This document shows, one piece after another, positions 1-6,407 of a stretch of 13,799 nt of DNA (position 1 is its first letter; the number at the start of each line of letters is the position of its first letter). Below the pieces are notes generated by a model. That model was given only the letters and a program-made list of their open reading frames with translations, was not told where the DNA came from and did no database searches. The stretch lies in NCBI GenBank assembly GCA_937868205.1, contig CALMMC010000012.1, positions 1 to 13,799 on the forward strand, given 5' to 3'. A program made the position numbers and the translations under genes. Source of the stretch: JAAZPG01 sp012797375 (GTDB lineage Bacteria; Acidobacteriota; Aminicenantia; Aminicenantales; UBA4085).

Positions 1-75
1 GTACAACGGCGCGGCCAAGTCCCTTCTCGCCTCCTTCAAACTTAGCGAATTACTCAACCCGGCGTATAATGCCAC

Positions 76-101
76 CGCCCACCGGTGATAGCCTGTGGGC
101 G
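76..101 (-). terminator. Possible hairpin downstream of tRNA-Leu
   Basis: The arms CGCCCAC (76-82) and GTGGGCG (95-101) are perfectly complementary, with a 12-base loop, and lie about 17 bases beyond the encoded CCA end of the tRNA. No T-tract follows on the minus strand, so a role as tRNA terminator or processing signal is only inferred from position. Confidence 0.3.
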
Positions 102-117
102 ATGGACCAAGTCGAGC

Positions 118-204
118 TGGTGCCGAAGGTGGGACTCGAACCCACATGAGCTAGTGCTCAACGGTTTTTGAGACCGTCGCGTCTGCCTGTTCCGCCACTT
201 CGGC
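118..204 (-). tRNA. tRNA-Leu (anticodon CAA)
   Basis: The minus strand folds into a complete class II tRNA. The acceptor stem is GCCGAAG (5' end at 204) paired with CTTCGGC, followed by discriminator A (121) and an encoded CCA (118-120). The anticodon stem ACGGT/ACCGT encloses the loop CTCAAAA, which gives anticodon CAA and reads the Leu codon UUG. A long variable arm (TGAG...CTCA) and a T arm GTGGG/CCCAC around TTCGAGT are present; the long variable arm and discriminator A are leucine identity features. The gene has its own promoter at 222-250. It sits in the first ~700 bases, whose composition differs from the rest of the window, so it may not belong to the same genome as the genes after ~811. 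Confidence 0.96.
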
Positions 205-221
205 GCGAAGCTACTCTCGGC

Positions 222-250
222 AGTATAGCAGACCCTCTACTTTTCGTCAA
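222..250 (-). promoter_or_regulatory. Sigma-70 promoter of tRNA-Leu
   Basis: On the minus strand, TTGACG (245-250) and TATACT (222-227) are separated by exactly 17 bases. Transcription would start near 215, about 10 bases before the tRNA 5' end at 204. This is the strongest housekeeping-type promoter in the left segment and fits a highly expressed tRNA. Confidence 0.8.
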
Positions 251-272
251 AATCGGTGGCTGTACCCCTTCT

Positions 273-701
273 ATGGACGAACAGGCTCTCATCCAGGCCG
301 CGTGCCGAGGCGAACTATCGGCCTTCAACAAGTTGATCCTGGCTTACCAGAGCCTTGCCTTCAATTTGGCGTACCGAATCCTGGGCAACGGCGATGCTGC
401 GGAGGACGCGACACAGGACGCGTTCATCAAGGCCTATCGCAACTTAAACCAATATCGCGGCGGATCATTCAAGGCATGGCTGCTGCGGATCGTCACGAAT
501 GTCTGCTACGACCAGCTTCGACACATCCAACGCCGGCCGACCAGTTCGCTGGATGACATGGCCATGGATCCGGAGCATGCCGGTCGGTTACTCGATCATG
601 CCGAACAGCCCGGCGCCTACGCCTTGCGCCAGGAACGCGGCGCGATGATCCAGCAGGGCATCGCACTGCTGCCGCCCGATCAACGCACTGTGCTCGTGCT
701 G
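273..701 (+). pseudogene. ECF RNA polymerase sigma factor, 3' truncated
   Basis: From ATG 273 (MDEQALIQAACRGE...) the product matches an extracytoplasmic-function sigma-70 factor. Region 2 is clear: FNKLILAYQSLAFNLAYRIL, then the aspartate-rich GDAAEDATQDAFIKAYRNL core-binding/-10 segment and FKAWLLRIVTNVCYDQLRH. A linker leads to the start of region 4 (LLPPDQRTVLVL, ending about 701). At that point family members continue into the helix-turn-helix that reads the -35 element; here the frame changes to unrelated sequence and runs to a stop at 887. The protein would have about 143 sigma-like residues and no DNA-binding region 4.2. No good ribosome site precedes the ATG, and upstream in-frame codons (to 168) overlap the antisense tRNA, so 273 is preferred. 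The YRGGSFKAWLLRIVTN stretch is typical of Chloroflexota-like ECF factors as I know them. Truncation coincides with the suspected junction. Confidence 0.8.
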
Positions 702-810
702 TTCGCTATCGTATGCCTGATCTATGGGGCGAACGAACAGGGGGTGGACACAGCGGTGGCAACCGTTACGTCACGCCTGAGCCCGCCGCCCCACAAGCCG
801 CCGTCGTCCG
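702..810. other. Unassigned segment between two truncated genes
   Basis: Neither the sigma-factor reading frame (left) nor the truD reading frame (right) continues convincingly through these ~110 bases. A plus-strand frame from ATG 713 reads MPDLWGERTGGG... and contains PEPAAPQAAVVRQV, which faintly recalls the segment after the catalytic domain of large serine recombinases, but it is too short to call. It could be a third sequence source, a deletion scar or an assembly artefact. Confidence 0.4.
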
Positions 811-1318
811 CCAGGTCGACCTGGAGAGCCCCGTTCCAGTGCCGGCGGAGGATCTTCTCGGCGAAACACCCCCGCTCGGGATCGTAGCTCCGGAACCGCT
901 GGTCGTCGAACCAGTTGGGAAACCCTTCCGTCTTGATCCGCCCGACAGCCGGCTCCAAGGACTCGGCGCCGGCCAGGTCCCGGAGGGTGACGGTGAAATC
1001 GTTGGCCCGGATCAAGTCCGGCCCCATCGGCCGGTTCATCCGGCCGGCCGCCTCGAGCCGGAAGTCCTTTCCCTCGAAGCTCCGGTCGGCCGCGTCCTCG
1101 ATGGTGATGAACTGGGACGTCAGGCCGTGCTTGTCTTTTTTCCCCCCGTAAGCGATCCGCCCGGGAGGAAATCCGAACCGGCGGGCCAAATGGCCGACAA
1201 GATCCGAGGTGTTCCAGCCGCTTTTATGGAGCCGGTAGACGGCGTAGCGGCCTCCCGGCTCGAGCGGGAGATCGGTCCTCTCCTCGACGACGAAATCTCC
1301 GGGCTTGGCCTTGATCAC
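811..1318 (-). pseudogene. truD: TruD tRNA pseudouridine synthase, C-terminally truncated
   Basis: The protein from GTG 1318 starts MIKAKPGDFVVEER, the usual TruD opening, and carries the catalytic motif GGKKDKHG with the nucleophilic aspartate at residue 62; TruD isomerises U13 of tRNA-Glu. The TruD-like FPNWFDDQRF motif follows at about residue 130. Family members are about 340-430 residues; similarity here fades after about residue 165 (RRHWNGAL), and the open frame ends in unrelated residues at 722. The C-terminal part of the catalytic domain, including the TRUD insertion region, is therefore missing. The break lies near 811-824, at a 14-base palindrome, and marks the suspected junction with the left segment. 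The GTG start sits 7 bases after an extended -10 box, suggesting a leaderless mRNA. The catalytic motif is encoded by a G6A6 run. Confidence 0.85.
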
Positions 1319-1325
1319 GGCCCGG

Positions 1326-1334
1326 ATTATAACA
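1326..1334 (-). promoter_or_regulatory. Extended -10 promoter of truD, probably leaderless
   Basis: On the minus strand, TGTTATAAT (TGnTATAAT, a perfect extended -10) ends 7 bases before the GTG start codon at 1318, so transcription is predicted to begin at or next to the start codon. No -35 match is seen at the usual distance (about 1349-1354 reads GC-rich), which fits an extended -10 promoter. There is no Shine-Dalgarno sequence. Confidence 0.55.
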
Positions 1335-1373
1335 CGGCCTTCGCCTTTCCCCGCCGGCGGACGAAATCGTCGG

Positions 1374-1402
1374 TTGATTCCCGCTTCGGATTCGGTTAAG
1401 AT
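1374..1402 (+). promoter_or_regulatory. Sigma-70 promoter of the ABC export operon
   Basis: TTGATT (1374-1379) and TAAGAT (1397-1402) are separated by 17 bases, giving a transcription start near 1409 and a leader of about 43 bases before ATG 1452. A small hairpin CCGTC/GACGG (1404-1418) lies at the predicted mRNA 5' end. Confidence 0.6.
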
Positions 1403-1451
1403 GCCGTCTTTCCGACGGGAATTGCGCCTCCATTAAGAAAGGTATGTTCCG

Positions 1452-2663
1452 ATGAAGCCCACCGGCCCCGCCCTCAGCAAGGTTCTCCTCTGGCTTGCGG
1501 CGGCCGCGGCCGTCGCCGCCCTCGTCATTCTTCCGCGGATTTTCAAATCCACGCCCGCTTGGTCGACGACGGTCGCGACCCAAGACGCCCTGGAAACCGT
1601 CCTGGCCTCGGGCCGGGTCGTCGGGGAAAAATCCGTTCCCCTTTCCTTCGTCCGGCCGGGGAGGATCGCCGCCGAATTCATCCGGGACGGCAGCCGAATC
1701 GCGGCCCATTCCGTGCTCATGCGCCAGGACACCCGTCCGCTGGAACAAGCCCTGGCCCAGGCCCAGACCGCCTTGGCCGAAGCCCGGCTCAAGAAAGACA
1801 AGCTTCTCTCCGTCGACCTGGCCGACGCCGAGGAAAAGGTCCGCCAGGCCAAAGCCAACAACGCCTACGCCGCCGATTTTTTCAGCCGCCAAACCGAGCT
1901 TTTCGCTCAAAAGTCCGTCTCCCTTCTTCAGTACGAACAAAGCCGGAGGGACCGGGATTTGGCCGCTTCCGCCTTGGCCGCGGCCGAAAACCAACTCCGG
2001 TCGCTGAAAGAAGTGCAGACCGTCCAAGCGGACTTGGCGATTTCCAAGACGGAAAACGACCTCAAGAAAGCCGAGCTCGACCTCGACGACACGATTCTCA
2101 CCGCTCCGGCGGCCGGCATGGTCGTTTCCCACGACGCCCACGCGGGCGAATTCGTCCAGGCCGGCCAGCGCGTCGCCCTGTTCATCCCGGAAGCGCCCCG
2201 GACGTCCATCGAAATCCAGGTCGACGAAACCAACGCCGGCCGGATCGCTCCGGGACAACCGGCCTCCGTCACTTCGCCGGCGTATCCCGGCCGCGTCTTC
2301 ACCGGGAAAGTCGAACGGCTGGGAGCCATCGTCGACGCCCAGCGCGGCTCTTTTCCCATCGTCATCGCCCTGGACCGGTTCGAGCCGGATCTGTTGCCCG
2401 AATCATCCGTATCGGCCCAGATCACGACCGGCCGGGCGACCGGCGTCCTGCTTCTCGAGCAGCGGTTCATCCTCCGCGAAGGAGAGAAGGCCTCCGTCTA
2501 CATCGAGGAAAACGGGAGAGCCAAAAAGGTTCCCGTCTCGGTCCGCGACCTGGGCAGCGGCTTATTCGAATGCCGGGAAGGATTGAAAAGCGGTCAATCC
2601 GTTCTGCTTCCGCAAGGGCTGAAAGACGGGCTGAAGATCAAGCTCAAACCGCTCCCCGAATAG
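1452..2663 (+). CDS. HlyD/MacA-type membrane fusion protein of an ABC exporter
   Basis: This 403-residue protein has an N-terminal membrane anchor (about residues 9-28, VLLWLAAAAAVAALVIL). It then follows the order of periplasmic adaptor proteins: a first biotinyl-lipoyl half (VLASGRVVGEKSVPLSF...), a long alpha-helical hairpin rich in Ala, Glu, Gln and Lys (about residues 98-205), the second lipoyl half (DDTILTAPAAGMVVSHDAHAGEFVQAGQRV), and beta-barrel and membrane-proximal domains (IEIQVDETNAGRIAPGQPASV onward). Such proteins bridge an inner-membrane ABC transporter and an outer-membrane factor. AAGAAAGG lies about 10 bases before the ATG. The stop is 3 bases before the permease gene, so the two are co-transcribed. 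Gene order adaptor-permease-ATPase is the same as in cyanobacterial devBCA. No outer-membrane TolC-like gene is visible in the window. Substrate is unknown. Confidence 0.9.
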   Translation: MKPTGPALSKVLLWLAAAAAVAALVILPRIFKSTPAWSTTVATQDALETVLASGRVVGEKSVPLSFVRPGRIAAEFIRDGSRIAAHSVLMRQDTRPLEQALAQAQTALAEARLKKDKLLSVDLADAEEKVRQAKANNAYAADFFSRQTELFAQKSVSLLQYEQSRRDRDLAASALAAAENQLRSLKEVQTVQADLAISKTENDLKKAELDLDDTILTAPAAGMVVSHDAHAGEFVQAGQRVALFIPEAPRTSIEIQVDETNAGRIAPGQPASVTSPAYPGRVFTGKVERLGAIVDAQRGSFPIVIALDRFEPDLLPESSVSAQITTGRATGVLLLEQRFILREGEKASVYIEENGRAKKVPVSVRDLGSGLFECREGLKSGQSVLLPQGLKDGLKIKLKPLPE

Positions 2664-2666
2664 GCC

Positions 2667-3881
2667 ATGTTCGACGTTTTCGTCGCTTTTCGCTTCCTTC
2701 GGGAAAGCCGGGCCCAAACGTTCCTGATCCTGGGCGGCATCGTCCTCGGCATCGCCGTCCAGGTCTTTCTCAACGCCCTCATCTCCGGATTGCAGGCCGA
2801 TCTCATCCGAAAGACGGTCGGCCATGCGCCGCACATCATCGGAACGACGCCCGACGCCGAGCCCGTCGCCGTTCTGCCGTCCGACCCGCGGGAAAAAACG
2901 ATCGTCCGCATCGTGACCAACGAAGGCGGCGTCAAGGTGATTCGGGACGGGGCCGTCATCGGAAGCCAGATTGAAAAGCTCGGCGCCTTCACGGTCATCC
3001 TCCCCATCGCCCGGGGATCGGGATATGTCTGGCAAGGGCAAAAAATCCTCCCGGTGATTCTCCGGGGCGCGGATCTCGAGACCGCGGACCGGCTTTACGA
3101 TATCCGGCGCAGACTGACCGCCGGCCGGTACGAAGTCGGCCCGGACACGGTCCTGATCGGAAAGGACCTGGCCGCCAAGCTTCGCCTCGAGGCCGGCTCG
3201 GTCCTTCGCCTGTCCGCGGCCGGCGGCGGCGAGGACCTCTTCCGGGTCGGCGGGATCTTCGACCTGGAAAACCAAGTTCTCAACGAAACTTGGATTCTCC
3301 TCTCCCTGGCCCGGGCTCAGAATCTCATCGGGCTCGACCGGGGCTTGTCCGAAATCGAGCTCCAGACGAAGGACGTGTTCGAAGCCGAGCGGCGGGCGGC
3401 CGAGCTTCGGGCGGTTTTCCCCTCGGTCCGTTGGCGGAGCTGGGAAGAGACCAACGCCTCGCTCCTTTCCGCCCTTCGGAGCCAGAGCTCGTCTTCCACC
3501 CTGATTCAACTGTTCGTCCTGTTGTCCGTCACCCTGGGCATCGCCGGCGTTTTGGCCGTTTCGGTGATCCAGAAATCCCGTCAGATCGGGATCCTTAAGG
3601 CGATCGGGACGATGACCCGCCATGTCGGAAGGATCTTCGTCATCCAGGGCGCCGTCCTGGGTTTTCTCGGCTCGGTTCTCGGCGTCCTGGCCGGGGCCGG
3701 GCTCATTTTCCTTTTCCAGGGCATCAGCGGCGGCTCCCCCTCCGCCTTCCCTTTCTCCGTCTCGTTCGGCGCGGCCGCCGTCTCCGTCGCCGCGGCGACC
3801 GCGGCCGGAACGCTGGCGGCCTTCATTCCGGCCCGGCGGGCCTCCCGTCTCAGTCCGATCGAGGTGATCCGCAATGGCTGA
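2667..3881 (+). CDS. FtsX/MacB-like ABC transporter permease
   Basis: This 404-residue inner-membrane protein has the four-helix FtsX/LolE layout. TM1 lies at about residues 15-40 (QTFLILGGIVLGIAVQVFLNALI), followed by a large periplasmic domain of about 230 residues with the MacB-PCD pattern (RGADLETADRLYDIRR, LIGKDLAAKLRLEAGSVLRL). Three C-terminal helices follow: LIQLFVLLSVTLGIAGVLAVSV, IFVIQGAVLGFLGSVLGVLAGAGLIF and FGAAAVSVAAATAAGTLAAFIP. The ending PARRASRLSPIEVIRNG is the standard FtsX-domain terminus. The coupling segment QKSRQIGILKAIGTM is conserved for contact with the ATPase. The gene starts 3 bases after the adaptor stop and overlaps the ATPase start by 8 bases, so translation is probably coupled. 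With a separate ATPase and adaptor it forms a mechanotransmission-type exporter, either DevBCA-like or LolCDE-like; cargo cannot be read from the sequence. Confidence 0.9.
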   Translation: MFDVFVAFRFLRESRAQTFLILGGIVLGIAVQVFLNALISGLQADLIRKTVGHAPHIIGTTPDAEPVAVLPSDPREKTIVRIVTNEGGVKVIRDGAVIGSQIEKLGAFTVILPIARGSGYVWQGQKILPVILRGADLETADRLYDIRRRLTAGRYEVGPDTVLIGKDLAAKLRLEAGSVLRLSAAGGGEDLFRVGGIFDLENQVLNETWILLSLARAQNLIGLDRGLSEIELQTKDVFEAERRAAELRAVFPSVRWRSWEETNASLLSALRSQSSSSTLIQLFVLLSVTLGIAGVLAVSVIQKSRQIGILKAIGTMTRHVGRIFVIQGAVLGFLGSVLGVLAGAGLIFLFQGISGGSPSAFPFSVSFGAAAVSVAAATAAGTLAAFIPARRASRLSPIEVIRNG

Positions 3882-4656
3882 GTTCCTCGCCCTCCGCGAC
3901 ATCGTTAAAATCTACGGGACGACGGCCCGGACGACCGCCCTCCGGGGCGTGAGCCTTTCCCTGGCGGCGGGCGAATACGCGGCCCTCATCGGCCGGTCCG
4001 GGTCCGGAAAGTCGACGCTCCTCAACATCATCGGGACGCTCGACCGGCCGACCTCGGGAGAGATGCGGGTCGACGGCCGGGACATCTTCGCTCTCGATGA
4101 CGACGGCCTGGCGGCTTTCCGCGGCCGGACGATCGGGTTCGTCTTCCAGTTCCATCATCTCCTCCCCGAGTTCACCGCCTTGGAAAACGTTCTCCTGCCC
4201 TTCCGGGCGGCTCACGGGCGGACGACCGCCGCGGCCTCCGTCCGGGCCCGCCGCCTCCTCGAGCGCGTCGGCGTCGGCGACCGGATGAACCATAAATCAA
4301 ACGCCCTGTCCGGCGGACAGCAACAGCGGGTGGCCGTCGCCCGGGCCCTCATCAATGAACCGCGTCTCATCCTGGCCGACGAGCCGACCGGAAATCTCGA
4401 CACCGAATCGAGCGAGGCCATCAAGGCGTTGTTGCGGGAGATCAACCGGGAAAGCGGGACGACGTTTTTGATCGTCACCCACGACCGACATATCGCCGCC
4501 GGCTGCGACCGGGTCGTCGAAATCGACGACGGAGGGATCGTCCGCGATTTCCGGCCGCCGGAGGCGACGGAGGACGAAGCTTGGGCCGCCCTGGCTCCCT
4601 GCGAATGCCGGGAGCGCGTTCGGGGCGAGTTGGAACCGGCGCCTACTCGACCTTGA
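3874..4656 (+). CDS. ABC transporter ATPase, LolD/MacB/DevA type
   Basis: This 260-residue cytoplasmic ATPase energises the permease encoded just upstream. All motifs are intact: Walker A GRSGSGKST (about residue 39), Q-loop FVFQFHHLLPEFTALENV, signature LSGGQQQRVAVARAL, Walker B LILADEPTGNLD and H-loop IVTHD. The Q-loop HHLLPEFTALENV is characteristic of the LolD/MacB subfamily. Compared with typical LolD (about 230 residues) it has a C-terminal extension of about 30 residues, acidic and then ending in CECRERVRGELEPAPTRP; the extension overlaps the converging gene on the opposite strand by 14 bases. The start codon lies inside the permease stop region (8-base overlap), so there is no space for a free-standing ribosome site and coupled translation is likely. 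Confidence 0.95.
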   Translation: MAEFLALRDIVKIYGTTARTTALRGVSLSLAAGEYAALIGRSGSGKSTLLNIIGTLDRPTSGEMRVDGRDIFALDDDGLAAFRGRTIGFVFQFHHLLPEFTALENVLLPFRAAHGRTTAAASVRARRLLERVGVGDRMNHKSNALSGGQQQRVAVARALINEPRLILADEPTGNLDTESSEAIKALLREINRESGTTFLIVTHDRHIAAGCDRVVEIDDGGIVRDFRPPEATEDEAWAALAPCECRERVRGELEPAPTRP

Positions 4657-5529
4657 CGGACGTGATCGTCCACTCGCCGCCGCGTCTTTCCAGGATCCAG
4701 GAATAACGGCCGTCGAACATCAGCATCCGCGATCCCTTGGCCGCCGAAAGCCCCGTCATGACCTGGGCGAACACGGCCCGGGTCGCGTACGTCGGATGGC
4801 GGGCCGCCTGGAAATCGAGCTTCAGGTTGGAAATCACGATTTGGATGTCAAGGGAGGCGCTTGTCATCATTTCCAGGTCGGGCCGAAGGCGCTGATAGAC
4901 GTCCGGCGCGGCATGATCCCGGAAGAATCCCGCCGGGTGCTTGATTTTATAGCTCAGGGCGTATTAATCCGACCAAGTCCTTGATTCCCCCCGTAGCCAA
5001 GCGGATGACCGCGTCCAGGGCGACCGTTTTGGCCGCGTCCAATCCCCGATTCTCAGCCAGGAGCGCTTCGGCCGCGTCCAGGGCGTCGCGATACCCCCCC
5101 CCGGTTCAGGGCTTCCGAGGCCTGAGCGAGCTTCCGGGCCGGAGTCGCCTGAAGCGGAACCTGAACGGCTGACGCTGGTGTCGAAGGAACCATCTCGGCC
5201 GGAACGGACGGAACGGCTCCGGCCGGCGATCGGTCGGTCGCTTTTCCCGTCTCCGGCCGGAACGTCCCGGCTGGAAGCGGCGGAGCGTTATTCGCGTCGC
5301 TTCCGAGGATTCCCTTTGCGGAAATCTCCACTTTGAGCGATCCGCCCGCCCGGGCGGCGACCGGGGCTTGTTTCCGGGACGAACGAAGGAGGATCGCGGC
5401 AAGGACGGCGACAAGCCCCATCATGAGCCCGACGGCGAGAAGAAGCGGCTTCCGTCGGGAGGAAGGCGAAGGCGACGACCTGGGCGAGGGTCCAGCGGAT
5501 CCCGGAGGCCGGGAGGGATTCATGGTCAT
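4643..5529 (-). pseudogene. Membrane-anchored TPR/NTF2-like protein with two frameshifts
   Basis: Reading the minus strand from ATG 5529, the product is split over three frames. Part 1 has an N-terminal Pro/Ser-rich cytoplasmic stretch, a membrane helix (KPLLLAVGLMMGLVAVLAAILL, about residues 27-48) and a Pro/Ala linker, ending in ARKLAQASEALNRGG. Removing one G from the nine-base G run (plus strand 5094-5102) continues with YRDALDAAEALLAENRGLDAAK, a TPR-like helix pair. Removing one more base near 4964 continues with YALSYKIKHPAGFFRDH and ends in SWILERRGGEWTITSVKVE, which looks like an NTF2/SnoaL-like beta-sheet end. The span of 887 bases is two more than a multiple of three, so two single-base insertions fit exactly and would give about 294 residues. 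It lies 32 bases after the PP2C gene in the same orientation and is probably the third gene of that operon. Whether it is a real pseudogene or two sequencing errors cannot be decided here. Confidence 0.75.
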
Positions 5530-5561
5530 TCACGAAACAGCGGCCGGGATGCCGCCGATCT

Positions 5562-6386
5562 TCACGGCTTCTCCTCCGGAAACGGAGGAATCCGGACAGT
5601 GTCGTAGGGCCGGACGGCCGGAGCGTCGCCCGGTTCCTTGAACGAAGCGACGACGACCGTGATGTTGTCGTCCCCGCCGGCGGCCTTGGCCTCGGCGATC
5701 AAGGCGGCACAGGCCGCCTTGGGGTCCGGGTGTTTTCTTAAAACCCGGGACATCCGTTTTTCCATTACCAGGCCGTAGAGGCCGTCCGTGCAGAAAAGGA
5801 AAACATCGTCCCCACAGGCTTCCACGTCGAACGTGTCCACGATCACGTTTTGTTGATATCCCAGCGACCGGGTGATCATCGAGCGGAACGGCGATTGCCG
5901 GATTTCCTGTTCGCTGAGAAGACGGCGGCGCCGCTGTTCCCCGGCCCAGGAATGGTCTTCGGTCAGCTGGCGGAGATCCCCGCCGCGGAAGAGATAAGCC
6001 CGGCTGTCGCCGACGTTGGCCAGGAAGAGGCGCTCCCCTTTCCCGATCGCGGCCACCAGCGTGGTCCCCATCCCGGCGTAAACCGGCTCCCGGGAAGCCC
6101 GCTCGAAGATGAGCCGGTTGGCTTTCCGGAAGACATGGTCCAGATACGACCGGGGATCGACGCCGTCCACGCGCTCGATCTCCTCCCTCAGGATCTGGAC
6201 GGCCATGGCGCTGGCGACCGCTCCGCCGGCGTGGCCCCCGATGCCGTCGGCCACGGCCAAGAGAAACGCCGCCGGTTCCGACCCGGCCGGCGCCGTGGAC
6301 AGGTCCAAGCAAAGGAAATTGTCCTCGTTGACTTCCCGGACACAGCCGGCGTCGCTTTGCCCGAACGCTTCGATTCTCGGATACAC
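5562..6386 (-). CDS. PP2C-family (PPM) Ser/Thr protein phosphatase
   Basis: This 274-residue cytoplasmic enzyme removes phosphate from Ser/Thr residues and would reverse kinase action. The metal-dependent phosphatase motifs appear in order: RxxNED (residues 17-22), VADGIGGHAGG with metal ligand Asp47, GMGTTL (about 106), NVGDSRAYLFRGG (about 124), LTEDHS (about 141), TDGL with Asp201, and GGDDNITVVV with Asp240 before Asn241. All metal aspartates are present, so it should be active; the length is close to PrpC/Stp/PstP catalytic domains, with a short Pro-rich tail. The start is GTG 6386, with GAGG about 6 bases upstream, 21 bases after the FHA gene stop. Together with the FHA gene (upstream) and the frameshifted gene (downstream) it forms a signalling operon. 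The kinase at 11785-13638 is a candidate partner. Confidence 0.95.
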   Translation of the reverse strand: MYPRIEAFGQSDAGCVREVNEDNFLCLDLSTAPAGSEPAAFLLAVADGIGGHAGGAVASAMAVQILREEIERVDGVDPRSYLDHVFRKANRLIFERASREPVYAGMGTTLVAAIGKGERLFLANVGDSRAYLFRGGDLRQLTEDHSWAGEQRRRRLLSEQEIRQSPFRSMITRSLGYQQNVIVDTFDVEACGDDVFLFCTDGLYGLVMEKRMSRVLRKHPDPKAACAALIAEAKAAGGDDNITVVVASFKEPGDAPAVRPYDTVRIPPFPEEKP

Positions 6387-6407
6387 CGGGCCTCGTTTCG
6401 GAACGCC

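Noticed and set aside
65..70. Plus-strand TATAAT
   Set aside because: No matching -35 box lies upstream, and it would transcribe antisense through the tRNA.
2..88. Open plus-strand frame from the window edge ending in a TGA at 86-88
   Set aside because: It could be the end of a gene, but 28 codons without a recognisable motif are not enough to call it.
1136..1147. G6A6 run in truD (AAAAAAG) as a programmed frameshift site
   Set aside because: The reading frame is correct straight through the run and encodes the catalytic GGKKDKHG motif; a shift would destroy the enzyme.
2562..3902. Long minus-strand open frame of 446 codons opposite the permease
   Set aside because: Its composition is Gly/Arg/Asp-rich with no domain or membrane pattern, and it mirrors a well-supported gene in GC-rich DNA.
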